Shown: piece by piece, positions 27,608 to 36,276 of the stretch
How positions within the stretch are numbered: position 1 is the stretch's first letter
How the letters are laid out: each line of letters opens with the position of its first letter
Origin: AP-15 sp963790875
GTDB lineage: Bacteria > Pseudomonadota > Alphaproteobacteria > ATCC43930 > CGMCC-115725
Length of the DNA: 64,000 bases
Direction: 5' to 3'
Assembly (NCBI GenBank): GCA_963790875.1
Contig: CAWBQT010000008.1
Coordinates: 868,001 to 932,000, forward strand
Program-made: the position numbers and the translations under genes
The notes under the pieces: generated by a model
Databases searched by the model: none
Seen by the model: the letters and a program-made list of their open reading frames with translations, nothing else
Told to the model about the DNA's origin: nothing

Positions 27608-28492
27608 ATGATGCGCAGCGCAATCGCGGGGATCGATCACGTCATCGTCGGGGTGCGCTCTCTCGAGGAAGCGCGCAGCCGATGGCGCCGCCTCGGCTTT
27701 GCCGTGTCGCCGCGCGGTCGGCATATCGGCCAGAACACGGCCAATTACTGCATCATGTTCGCCGCCGATTATATCGAGCTCCTCGGCGTCGCCGATCCTC
27801 TGCCGCGGCAATCGCCGGCGGCGGCGGCTATCGGGATACTCGGTCTCGAGGCGTTCCTGAGGGCGCACGAGGGGTTGATGGCGGCGGCCTTCGCTCCTTC
27901 CGGCACGGCCGAGGCAGCGCGCACCGTATTGCTGCGGCAGGGCCTCCATCCGTCGGAACCGCGGCCGCTCGAGCGCCAGATCGAACTCGCCGAAGGGCTC
28001 GCAACGCCGCGCTTCAGCCTCGTCGCCTTGCCGCCGCAGGAGACCCCGGGGCTCGACTGCTTTCTGTGCGAGCAGCTGACGCCCGAATTGCTGCGGCGGC
28101 CGGAATGGCTGCGCCATCCGAACGGTGCCGTCGGGCTCGCCGGATTATATGTCCTCGTCGAAAGCACCGCGCCATTGCTCGGCGCCTATGACCGGCTGTT
28201 CGGCCTTCCCGATGTGACGACGACCGATGCCGTCGTCGCGGTCCGCGCCGGCCGTCACCGGATCGTGTTCAGCACACCGGACGATTTCGAGACGATGCAC
28301 CCGGCGCTCGACTTCGACCGCGATTTTCCGCTCCCCGGCATCGCGGCCCTCAAACTCGACGTCGCGCATGCTGCCGACACAGCCGATTTTCTGGCGCGGC
28401 AGCGGATGGCCTTCACCCCGCTGCCCGACGGCAGCCTCGCCGTGCCGGCCCGCGAGGCGACCGGCGCCGTTCTGTTCTTCACGCAAGGATAG
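27608..28492 (+). CDS. VOC/glyoxalase-like domain protein
   Basis: A protein of about 294 residues with two vicinal-oxygen-chelate-like halves of the Glyoxalase_3 type: AGIDHVIVGVRSLEEARSRW, NYCIMFAADYIELLGVADP, then GLAGLYVLVESTAPLLGAYDRLFG. Members bind a divalent metal, but the reaction is unknown. The ATG at 27608 has AGAGGG six bases upstream; an ATG seven codons earlier is less well placed. Confidence 0.8.
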   Translation: MMRSAIAGIDHVIVGVRSLEEARSRWRRLGFAVSPRGRHIGQNTANYCIMFAADYIELLGVADPLPRQSPAAAAIGILGLEAFLRAHEGLMAAAFAPSGTAEAARTVLLRQGLHPSEPRPLERQIELAEGLATPRFSLVALPPQETPGLDCFLCEQLTPELLRRPEWLRHPNGAVGLAGLYVLVESTAPLLGAYDRLFGLPDVTTTDAVVAVRAGRHRIVFSTPDDFETMHPALDFDRDFPLPGIAALKLDVAHAADTADFLARQRMAFTPLPDGSLAVPAREATGAVLFFTQG

Positions 28493-29033
28493 CCAGCTTC
28501 GCGGGCCGGCACGGCGGACGGTCGTATTGCCGGTTGGCGTGCCACACCGCCTGCCCCGGAACCAGAGCGCAGAATTGGCGCACCCACCTTTGCTCGCCGC
28601 TCACCGCATCCGGCCCGTGCCGCAATTCCTGTCGCCGCCGCCTGTCACGCGCGCCTTCAAAAAATCCGTTGAAATTTCGCGTCAAACGCGAAATTGGACG
28701 GGAATTTCTTTAAATCGGCCCGTCCGCTCCAAAATACTTCATTAGAAATCAATGCTTTGGAGATGTAATTCCCGAGTCGTCCAGACGGGAAAATAATTGA
28801 AATAGACGGGAATTGAAAACGCACAAACGGGAATCGCCAACCCGCCCTCGTTTACCGACAAATTCGTGATCCTCCGGGAGTTCCCCCACCTCGACCAGCC
28901 TAACAAACAGTATAGCCGGCGATCTGGATATAAAAAATATTAAGTAGGTGATACCGGCGTGCGAAGACTGTCGGCTGGTAGGGAGGGCCTGTAATGTCCG
29001 GGCGCAGACCGGGAGCCGGTGACGGAACGAACG
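28493..29033. promoter_or_regulatory. AT-richer leader with repeated ACGGGAA motifs before the Hsp70-like gene
   Basis: About 540 bases without a gene, clearly richer in A/T than its surroundings. ACGGGAA occurs at 28698, 28785, 28805 and 28827, the last three about 20-22 bases apart (two helical turns), and an inverted AATTCCCG lies at 28767. GGACGGG at 28696 faces CCCGTCC at 28719. The spacing suggests operator sites for a dimeric or oligomeric regulator of the downstream gene; the regulator is not identified. Confidence 0.4.
28673..28695. repeat. Perfect inverted repeat (9-bp arms)
   Basis: AATTTCGCG and CGCGAAATT surround a five-base TCAAA loop. There is no run of T directly after it, so it is more likely a binding site or RNA hairpin than a simple terminator. 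It begins the cluster of ACGGGAA motifs. Confidence 0.6.
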
Positions 29034-30329
29034 ATGCGAAACCGGACTTCGATTGGCATCGACTTCGGCACGACGAACACCGTCGTTGCCATTGCCAAGC
29101 CAGGCGAAGCGGTGCGTGCGGTCACGTTTCACGACGGCCGTGAACAATCGGACATCTACCGCTCGGTGTTGTGCTTCGAGCAACTCGCCGCGAGCCGTTT
29201 CGATGTCGAAGCTTCCGCGGGTATGAAGGCGATCAGCGCCTATCTGACTTCGGTCCACGAGACGCGTTTCATCCAGTCGTTCAAGAGCCACGTCGCCAGC
29301 GCCCTATTCGATGAGACCCGCATTTTCAGCCGCGGGTACAAGTTCGAGGATCTGCTGTCGACGTTCTTTCGCCTCTCCCTGCGCGATGCCGACGACCAGC
29401 TCGCCGATCTCGGCGGCCGCGTCGTCTCCGGGCGGCCGGTCGCTTTTGTCGGTGCCGCGCCGGACGAGGCGCTCGCCGTTCGTCGCTATGGCGAGGCGTA
29501 CCGGAGGATCGGCATCCACGAACCTATCTACGTCTACGAACCGGTGGGCGCCGCCTTTTACCATGCACAGCGTCTCAAATCCGACGCGTTGGTGCTGGTT
29601 TGCGATTTCGGCGGCGGCACCAGCGATTTCTCCCTGATCCGCTTCGAGCGGCGCGGGGATGGCATTGGTGCGACCCCGATCGGCCACGCCGGCGTCGCCG
29701 TAGCGGGCGACAATTTCGATTATCGGATCATCGATGCGGTGGTCTCGCCGCGGCTCGGCAAAGGAACCCAGTTCAAATCGTTCGATAAGATTCTGCCGAT
29801 CCCGCAGCATTATCATACGAGTTTTGCGCGATGGCATCAGCTTGCGATGCTCAAGACCCCCGAACACCTCCGCGAGCTGGAGCGCCTGCAGCGAACTTCT
29901 CTATCCCCCGAAAAGATCGCGATGTTTCTCGACATCATCCGCAACGATTGGGGCTTCAACATCTATCGCGCGGTTTCCGACACCAAGGTGCGGTTGTCCT
30001 CCGCTACCACCGCCAGTTTCGCGCTCAGGCTCGGGGAGCTCAATATCGAACAGCAGGTTTCGCGTCGGGATTTCGAGCACTGGATCGCCGACGACATCGC
30101 AAGGATCGAGCGGACCGTCGACCAACTGCTGCAAGCCGAAGGCGTGCCGTTCAACGAGATCGACAGCGTGTTCCTAACCGGCGGCAGCTCGTTCATTCCG
30201 GCGGTTCGCCGCGTGTTCGAGACACGCTTCGGCGCGCAGCGGCTGACCGTCGGCGAAAACTTCCATTCGGTGGCCTTTGGCCTCGCGTTAATAGGTCTGG
30301 AAGACGATTTGGGCCCGTGGTCGGCCTAA
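29034..30329 (+). CDS. Hsp70/actin-fold family protein (YegD-like)
   Basis: About 431 residues with an Hsp70-type nucleotide-binding domain but no full substrate-binding domain. It begins TSIGIDFGTTNTVVAIAKPG (phosphate 1), with VYEPVGAAFYHAQRL, LVCDFGGGTSDFSLIRFE (phosphate 2) and SVFLTGGSSFIPAVRRVFE (adenosine motif). It resembles YegD-type orphan chaperone ATPases of unsettled function. ATG at 29034 with GGAA seven bases upstream; a GTG at 29019 is an alternative. It stands alone, preceded by an unusual repeat-rich leader. Confidence 0.85.
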   Translation: MRNRTSIGIDFGTTNTVVAIAKPGEAVRAVTFHDGREQSDIYRSVLCFEQLAASRFDVEASAGMKAISAYLTSVHETRFIQSFKSHVASALFDETRIFSRGYKFEDLLSTFFRLSLRDADDQLADLGGRVVSGRPVAFVGAAPDEALAVRRYGEAYRRIGIHEPIYVYEPVGAAFYHAQRLKSDALVLVCDFGGGTSDFSLIRFERRGDGIGATPIGHAGVAVAGDNFDYRIIDAVVSPRLGKGTQFKSFDKILPIPQHYHTSFARWHQLAMLKTPEHLRELERLQRTSLSPEKIAMFLDIIRNDWGFNIYRAVSDTKVRLSSATTASFALRLGELNIEQQVSRRDFEHWIADDIARIERTVDQLLQAEGVPFNEIDSVFLTGGSSFIPAVRRVFETRFGAQRLTVGENFHSVAFGLALIGLEDDLGPWSA

Positions 30330-30673
30330 TCGCCCAGCGCGTCGCGACGAAGCAACCCGCAGCCTCGACAGAGGGCGACTTACCTGGTTTCCACCCGAGC
30401 TCGCGTTGTTCGGTCCCGCAGCCGATGACCCGAATGGGGCGGGAAGACCGGTTCGCCCGACCCAGGCGGAACGTCCGCAGTGGTTCGACAACGGTACTCT
30501 GCAGGGCTCAGCCGTTGCGTCGTAAGACCGTCGGGCGGCAGCGGTGCGGTGGCGCACGCCCTCGTCCCCGTGTTGTGCGGTAGCCTCTGGCGGCAAAGGC
30601 CGACCCGGGTTATCGGTTCACGCCACCGGCTAACTTCCCGCAACCAGGCGCGGCGACAGCAACGGAGAACAGC
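30330..30673. other. Intergenic stretch, nothing recognised
   Basis: About 340 bases between the Hsp70-like gene and the F420-type oxidoreductase gene. No open frame with family-like sequence was found. The last bases give the GGAGA ribosome binding site of the next gene. Confidence 0.5.
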
Positions 30674-31516
30674 ATGCATTTCGGCGGAGTGATGTTCTTT
30701 ACCGACTATTCGATATCGGCAGTGGAGCTTGCCCTCGCTCTCGAGGAGCGCGGTTTCGAGTCGATGTGGGCGCCGGAGCACTCGCATATCCCGCTCTCCC
30801 GCAAGACGCCATTTCCGGGAGGCGGCGAGCTGCCCAAACCATATTACGACGCCATGGACCCTTTCGTCGTGCTGGCTGCGGCCGGCCAGGCTACGAAGAC
30901 CATCAAGCTTGGCACGGGCGTGGCGCTCGTACAGCAGCGGGACACGATCCAGACAGCCAAACTGGTCGCCTCGCTCGACCAGGTGAGCCGGGGGCGCTTC
31001 CTGTTCGGCATCGGCGGCGGCTGGAATCAGGATGAAATGGAGGACCACGGCACCGTCTACGCGACCCGCTTCAAACGGGTGCGCGAATCGATCGAGGCGA
31101 TGAAGGAAATCTGGACAAAAGAAGCGGCCGAATATCATGGCGAGTTCGTCAACTTCGCCCCGATGATCGCCAGGCCCAAGCCGGTGCAGAAACCCCACCC
31201 GCCGATTCATGTCGGCGGCGCCTTCCCGCACGGTGCACGCCGCGCGATCCGCTATGGTGATGGCTGGATTCCAACCGCCCGTGGCGATGTTGCCGAGGTT
31301 CTGCCGAAATTCCGCGAAATGGCCCGGGAAGCCGGCCGCGATCCGACCGCCATCGAGATCACCTCGTTCGGCGTGGGCGAGAATCTCGACCGGGTGAAGC
31401 GCCTCGCCAACTCGGGAGTTGCCCGCATTGTGGCGTCGTTCCCGGCCGAGAAGGCAGATGCGGTTCTGCCGCTTGTGGACCGGTGGACCGCGATCATGCG
31501 ACGCGTCAACGGCTAG
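30674..31516 (+). CDS. LLM-class F420-type oxidoreductase
   Basis: A 280-residue luciferase-like oxidoreductase resembling the TIGR03619 group. Segments: MHFGGVMFFTDYSISAVELA, ESMWAPEHSHIPLSRKTPFPGGG, TKTIKLGTGVALVQQRD, ASLDQVSRGRFLFGIGGGW, NQDEMEDHG and PPIHVGGAFPHGARRAIRYG. It probably uses reduced F420 or FMN; the substrate is unknown. GGAGA precedes the ATG. It is not related in detail to the larger LLM protein at 2.5-3.7 kb. Confidence 0.88.
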   Translation: MHFGGVMFFTDYSISAVELALALEERGFESMWAPEHSHIPLSRKTPFPGGGELPKPYYDAMDPFVVLAAAGQATKTIKLGTGVALVQQRDTIQTAKLVASLDQVSRGRFLFGIGGGWNQDEMEDHGTVYATRFKRVRESIEAMKEIWTKEAAEYHGEFVNFAPMIARPKPVQKPHPPIHVGGAFPHGARRAIRYGDGWIPTARGDVAEVLPKFREMAREAGRDPTAIEITSFGVGENLDRVKRLANSGVARIVASFPAEKADAVLPLVDRWTAIMRRVNG

Positions 31517-31589
31517 ATAACGCGAAGCACCCGTGCGGTAGTCGGCTGCCGCGCGAGCGGGCCGAGCACTGAGAGGCTGTGAAAGAATT

Positions 31590-31745
31590 GGCCTTCGGCC
31601 CAGGCATCCTGCTGCACCACGACCGTGCGTGCTTCGAGATGCGCCCGACGGCGCTCCTCAGCATGAGGTAAGTCCTTGATGGCATTAAGAACATCTTCAT
31701 CCTGAGGAAGCCGCAAAGCCGCTGTCTCGAAGGACGCAGTGCGCC
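31590..31745. repeat. Intergenic palindromic repeat of alphaproteobacterial type
   Basis: CTTCGAGATGCGCC...GCTCCTCAGCATGAGG faces TTCATCCTGAGGAAGCC...GTCTCGAAGGACGCA, forming a long imperfect inverted repeat. Dispersed intergenic repeats reading like CATCCTGAGGAG..CGTCTCGAAGGATG are familiar from Bradyrhizobium-type genomes (recalled, not searched). It lies between the 3' ends of the LLM and MFS genes, where it could end transcription. Confidence 0.5.
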
Positions 31746-31808
31746 CATCCAGCCAGTTTGCTAATCTTTCACAACCTCTGAGGGCGCCCGGCCCGGTCCC
31801 GATGCCGT

Positions 31809-33194
31809 TCAGGCCAGTTCGGGTACCAGCTCGGTGACCGCCTCGAGCTGGCCGACCGTCTCCTTGCCGAAGAGCAACGGTATGAAGGCGCCGAGCGACA
31901 CGATGACGACGATCGTGCCGAAGAAAGCGACCGGCGAGCCGGTATGCGGCTCAATCAGGAATGGCGCCAGAACGCCGGCAAAGATGCGCCCGAACGCCTC
32001 GCCGAAGATGTTGCCGCGCCCGCGCAGCGCGGTCGGGAACTGCTCCGACAGATAGACCCGCACTGCCGGGAAGGACGACAGCGCCGTGAAGCCGGTGATA
32101 ATGGCGCCGGCGCTCATCATCACGTTCGCGTAGTTTCCCACCAGGTGCGCGCTCGCCATCAACACGAGACCCGGGAACGCACCGGAAAGCGCGTAGGCGA
32201 TCGTCCAGCGCCGACCGATGATCTCCATCAGGTAGGCGGTGAACGCTTTGCCGGGAATCGTCGACAAGAACACGATCGTCGTGATGCCAAAGCCCGTCGT
32301 CACCGCGGCACCCTGGTCGATCAGGGCTTTCGGCAGCAGGATCGCGATCAGGTAGTAGGCGCTGCCGGCGCAAAGGCTCGTCACGATTCCGACCGCGGTC
32401 CAGCGGATCTGACCGCGCGCGAACAAGGCGCGGAACGGCGGCAGCTTCTCGCGCGCCTCGTGCAGATTTGGGCCGAGGTCGGCGACTGTCAGCGACGGCA
32501 CCCGGCTGCCGGAGCGCCGGATCACCTGGTTGATGGTGTCGATCGCCGCCTGGGTCTGGCCGCGCCGCAATTGCCACCGTGCGCTCTGCGGGATCACGAA
32601 ATGCACCATGACCGGCACCACGAACAAGGCCAGCCCGCCGGGCAGGGCGATCAGCCGGAAGCCGTTCGGCTCGCTGGCCAGCAGAGCGCCGACGAGCGGC
32701 AACAGAGCGAATGCGCTCGCCAGACAGATTTCGTAGATCGCACCGAAGGTTCGCCGATGTTGCGCCGGCATCAGTTCGGCGGCGATCGGGAAGGGCGCGG
32801 TGATCGCAAAGCCCAGTCCGATACCGGTCAGCAGGCGGACGATGATCAGTTGCTCGGCGGTCTGCACGAGCGGGATCATCAGCGTAAAGAAGGTCATGCC
32901 GATCACGCCGATCTGGACGATCACCTTGCGGCTGACGTGGTCCGAGATCGCCGAGGCGATGAAGCCGCCGACAACCACAAACATTGTCGCGGCGATGGTC
33001 AACCAGCGAATCTGGTCCGGCGTGATGTGCAGTGGTGCCTTGGCCAACACGAGCAGCGATCCGGTCAGCGCTAGATCATACCCGTCGACAAAGCCGACGA
33101 GCCCCAGCACCAGAATCACCGCCACGTGGTAGGCGCTGAACGGGATGCTGTCGAGCTTGCGTCCCAGGATTGCGCTGGCTGACATTTCCGGCAT
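31809..33194 (-). CDS. MFS transporter (aromatic acid/sugar porter type)
   Basis: A 461-residue twelve-helix major facilitator. The first helix has the charged GLVGFVDGYDLALTG typical of aromatic-acid:H+ and sugar-porter groups. The loop 2-3 motif is degenerate (ASAISDHVSRKVIV), followed by GIGLGFAITAPFPIAAELMP with the RRTFGAIYE loop, and in the second half GRRWTIAY and ALRGRGNIFGEAFGRIF. The ATG at 33194 has AAGGAGAG upstream. The substrate cannot be fixed from sequence. Confidence 0.88.
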   Translation of the reverse strand: MPEMSASAILGRKLDSIPFSAYHVAVILVLGLVGFVDGYDLALTGSLLVLAKAPLHITPDQIRWLTIAATMFVVVGGFIASAISDHVSRKVIVQIGVIGMTFFTLMIPLVQTAEQLIIVRLLTGIGLGFAITAPFPIAAELMPAQHRRTFGAIYEICLASAFALLPLVGALLASEPNGFRLIALPGGLALFVVPVMVHFVIPQSARWQLRRGQTQAAIDTINQVIRRSGSRVPSLTVADLGPNLHEAREKLPPFRALFARGQIRWTAVGIVTSLCAGSAYYLIAILLPKALIDQGAAVTTGFGITTIVFLSTIPGKAFTAYLMEIIGRRWTIAYALSGAFPGLVLMASAHLVGNYANVMMSAGAIITGFTALSSFPAVRVYLSEQFPTALRGRGNIFGEAFGRIFAGVLAPFLIEPHTGSPVAFFGTIVVIVSLGAFIPLLFGKETVGQLEAVTELVPELA

Positions 33195-33398
33195 CGCAGC
33201 CCTCTCCTTTGCTATTGTTTGGTGATCGCCCATCCAGTGCCGCCTTACGCGCCGCGCGTTGTAGCGGTCGGAATTGCACAGCGTAGGGCTTAGACCGGGA
33301 CCTTTAAGGTAATCCGCGTATGGGGGTTCTTTACACCGCTCCCCTTTTGTAGTCGAGCATGGTAACGTTCTGAAGAATCTTGCAGAATTTCCCACCAC

Positions 33399-33794
33399 TT
33401 ACAACACTATCCGCTCAACCTGATCGAGCGGGACTTGGTCGTTTCGGCGGTCGTATAGCTTGGTCGTGCGAGCGCTTTCATGCGCCGCCATCTGCTGGGC
33501 GTATTCGAGCAGGCCGCCGTTGAGCAGATAGACAGTGATCCCGGTCGCCCGGAAGGTGTGGCGTCCGAGCCGCGTGATGATGCCGGCCTTCAGAGTGCGG
33601 CGGACGATCATCCGCCGCGCGTCCTGCAGGGTCATCCGGTCGCCCGTCAGCTGTTTCCGGCCGCGGCCGCCGAGGCTGCGGAAGAGAGGAGTGGCCTTCT
33701 CTGCACCGATGCCGGCCGTCTTCACGTATTCGTCGAGGTAGGCCTCGCGCAGCCCGGTCGACGCCGACATGCCAGCGCTCTTCATCATAGACAA
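33399..33794 (-). pseudogene. Tyrosine recombinase (integrase), C-terminal fragment
   Basis: About 131 residues keeping the catalytic end of a phage-type integrase: RLGRHTFRATGITVYLLNGG (His-x-x-Arg), AQQMAAHESARTTKLYDRR with the His and the nucleophilic Tyr. The N-terminal arm-binding and core parts, including the first catalytic Arg, are missing. It is a relic of an integrated element; no attachment repeats or adjacent tRNA were found. Confidence 0.75.
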
Positions 33795-33889
33795 GATCTA
33801 TGCAAGCGCCGGATCTAGACCGATAATTGCGTCGAATTCTTCGAGCTCGGCGCCAGACCGCCTGACCCGCGGCGGATCGGGAGGATGGA

Positions 33890-34585
33890 ATGCGCAATTT
33901 ATGGGTTTTGCCAATTTGCGGAGCCATCGCCATGGCATTGACGGCAAGCCGACCGGCGGAAGCAGCCAAATCAGGTGGGGCCGTGTACATTGTGGCTTAT
34001 TGCGAGGCGGCGCCATCCGATATTGCAAAGGTGGCTGCCGACCTCCGCGAATTCGTCGCGACCAGCCGCGAACAGCCCGGTAACCTCACCTTCGACGCGT
34101 TCGAGGAAATCGGCCGGCCGAGCCGATTTGCGATTTTCGATGGCTGGCGCGACATCGCCGCGCGCGAAGCGCACCGCACCGCTTCGACGACCGTGGCGTA
34201 TCGCGACAAGGTTGAGCCGCTACTGGTCGGACCGCTGGAGATCCGTGAGCACATCGGATTTTCGATTGCTGGTCCGCGGGCACCGGGCGCCAATGAGGCG
34301 GTCTATGCCGTGACCCATGTCGACGTGTTTCCGGCAGGTAAGGAACAAGCCGCTGAACTTGTCACCGCGCTCGCCGAGGCCAACCGCAAATTGCCGGGGA
34401 ATCTTTGGTTCAACGTAGTGCAAGTCGTCGGCCGCCCGAATCATTTCACCCTGGCCCAGGGATGGCGCGACCGCAAATCCTTCGACGACAGCTTGATGGC
34501 CGCCTCGACCCGCGATTTCCGACAAAAGATTACCCCGCTCGAAGGAGCGCTTTACGACGAGCGCCTGTATCACGCGCTCCGCTAG
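33890..34585 (+). CDS. Secreted protein with two ABM (antibiotic biosynthesis monooxygenase-like) domains, copy 1
   Basis: A 231-residue exported protein. Signal peptide VLPICGAIAMALTASRPAEA, then two tandem dimeric-ferredoxin-fold ABM domains: VYIVAYCEAAPSDIAKVAAD...GNLTFDAFEEIGRPSRFAIFDGW, and YAVTHVDVFPAGKEQAAELV...GNLWFNVVQVVGRPNHFTLAQGW, ending TPLEGALYDERLYHAL. ABM proteins often oxidise quinols or aromatics without cofactors; cytosolic forms are usual, so export is notable. GGAGG lies five bases before the ATG. Its neighbour is a paralogue. Confidence 0.85.
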   Translation: MRNLWVLPICGAIAMALTASRPAEAAKSGGAVYIVAYCEAAPSDIAKVAADLREFVATSREQPGNLTFDAFEEIGRPSRFAIFDGWRDIAAREAHRTASTTVAYRDKVEPLLVGPLEIREHIGFSIAGPRAPGANEAVYAVTHVDVFPAGKEQAAELVTALAEANRKLPGNLWFNVVQVVGRPNHFTLAQGWRDRKSFDDSLMAASTRDFRQKITPLEGALYDERLYHALR

Positions 34586-34600
34586 CCGCGGGAGTGCGTC

Positions 34601-35299
34601 GTGACCATGCGCATCTTGTTGCTGATAACGATTGGGATGGTGGGGATGGTTGCTGCTTCCATACGGCCGGTCGCGGCGGCCCCGAACAGCGGCCTAGTTT
34701 ATGCCGTGACCTATTTCGAGGCTGCGGCACCCGATATCGCGAAAGTCGCGGCGGATGTCCGGCAATTCGCCGCGGCGAGCCGCAACGAAGCCGGGAACGC
34801 CGGCTTCGCGGCGTTTCAGGAAATGCCCCGGCCGAGCCGCTTTGCGATCGTCGAAGCGTGGCAGGACAAGGCCGCGGTCGATGCGCACAACGCCGCTGCT
34901 GCCACCCTCGCTTTTCGCGACAAGGTACGGTCGCTGCTGGTCGGGCCGTTCGAGGTCCGCAGTCTTACCGGGTTTTCGACCGCCGCCCCAAACGGGCAGG
35001 GCGACCGGGACGCGGTCGATGTGCTGACCTTTGTCGATGTCTTCCCGCCCGGCAAGGACCGGACTGCCGCCCTCCTGACACAGCTCGCCGAGGCCGCGCG
35101 CAAAGTACCCGGCAACCTGCAGTTCGACGTATTGCTGCGCGTCCCCGGTGGGGGAAACCATTTCATCGTGGTTGAGGGGTGGCGCGACCGCCAAGCCTAT
35201 AATGCGAGCTTGACGGCGGCCTCGACCCGCGAGTTCCGGCAGCTGCTGACCCCGCTCGAAGGCGCGCTTTACGACGAGCGGCTCTACCGCGCTCTGTAA
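34601..35299 (+). CDS. Secreted protein with two ABM domains, copy 2
   Basis: A 232-residue paralogue of the preceding gene, 15 bases downstream. Signal peptide ILLLITIGMVGMVAASIRPVAA; domain one VYAVTYFEAAAPDIAKVAAD...GNAGFAAFQEMPRPSRFAIVEAW; domain two VLTFVDVFPPGKDRTAALLT...GNLQFDVLLRVPGGGNHFIVVEGW; end TPLEGALYDERLYRAL, almost identical to copy 1. GTG start with GGGAG seven bases upstream. Tandem duplication of an already internally duplicated gene is the simplest history. The reaction is unknown. Confidence 0.85.
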   Translation: MTMRILLLITIGMVGMVAASIRPVAAAPNSGLVYAVTYFEAAAPDIAKVAADVRQFAAASRNEAGNAGFAAFQEMPRPSRFAIVEAWQDKAAVDAHNAAAATLAFRDKVRSLLVGPFEVRSLTGFSTAAPNGQGDRDAVDVLTFVDVFPPGKDRTAALLTQLAEAARKVPGNLQFDVLLRVPGGGNHFIVVEGWRDRQAYNASLTAASTREFRQLLTPLEGALYDERLYRAL

Positions 35300-35553
35300 C
35301 AACTGGCGCAGCTCTACGGAATGGCCGTGCGGTAAGCTCGCTTCTTGTGCACCGTGGGGAGATGTCGGTGAAAGCGCGAGCTGACCCATGTGTGCCGCGG
35401 GGATTCCTCATGATCCGCCTTCGATCGCAGCTGGATCCGTGAAGAGGAGGCGGATCACATGCATTGTTAAAGAGGCCCCTCAACAACGATTGCGCTCGGG
35501 GGAAACATAAAACGTGTCTAAATCGGAAAGGGGTCGAAGAGCCCTCGCCTGTA

Positions 35554-36249
35554 TCAGCCGTTCTGCACCCGGTAGCGCAGCCACACCGCACCGCCTTCCA
35601 GCACCTCGCTGCTGATCAGCGTCATGGCGCGGACGGGCGCGACGCCGACGGTATCGTCGTCGTCGGAATCGAAGATGCTCGGCGCACCTTTCGCGCCATC
35701 GACAGCCGGGCAGATCGCGACGCTGATCTCGTCGATCAGGCCGGCCCGCAGGAACGCCCCGTTCGAGCCGCCGCCGCCTTCGAGCAGCAGACGCTCGAGC
35801 CCCAGTTCTCGGTTCAGGGTCTCCAGCGCCAGTGCGAGATCCAGCTCCTGGTCGCCGGCGAAGATGTAGGAGACGCCATCCTGGCGAAGCCCCGCCAGAT
35901 GCGCGTCGGAGACTTGTTTCGTCAGGATCACGACGATCGGGTCGCCGCCGATGTCGGACCGTCCCCAGGCGATCTTGCCATGCGCATCGAGCGCGATGCC
36001 GTAGGCGGCGGCATCGCGCCGGGTGAACCAGGGTTCCTGAGGGTAGCTCTGGTCGGTGCGATCGGGATAGGTCTTAGCCCGGGCGTATTCGCTGCCGGTC
36101 ACCCGGCCGATGAGCCAGGAGCCGCCGCCGAGCCGCTGGTGCAGGCGCTCGAACAGCCCCGCCATGCGGTTCTCGGCGGGCCGCCAGCGGCTGCCGAGAA
36201 TGCGGCCGTCGACGCTCGCGTTCATGTGACAGATGACATAAGGCTTCAT
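35554..36249 (-). CDS. RibD C-terminal-like (dihydrofolate reductase fold) protein
   Basis: A 231-residue reductase-fold protein of the RibD_C family. It begins PYVICHMNASVDGRILGSRW, has GGGSWLIGRVTGSEYAR, and a nucleotide-binding loop LERLLLEGGGGSNGAFLRAGLIDE. It resembles stand-alone NAD(P)H reductases related to 5-amino-6-(5-phosphoribosylamino)uracil reductase, but a riboflavin role is not implied without rib genes nearby. The ATG at 36249 is chosen because it starts the conserved strand. The amidohydrolase gene lies 27 bases upstream on the same strand. Confidence 0.85.
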   Translation of the reverse strand: MKPYVICHMNASVDGRILGSRWRPAENRMAGLFERLHQRLGGGSWLIGRVTGSEYARAKTYPDRTDQSYPQEPWFTRRDAAAYGIALDAHGKIAWGRSDIGGDPIVVILTKQVSDAHLAGLRQDGVSYIFAGDQELDLALALETLNRELGLERLLLEGGGGSNGAFLRAGLIDEISVAICPAVDGAKGAPSIFDSDDDDTVGVAPVRAMTLISSEVLEGGAVWLRYRVQNG

Positions 36250-36276
36250 CGTTGCGCCCGTCAGCGATCGCCGCAT

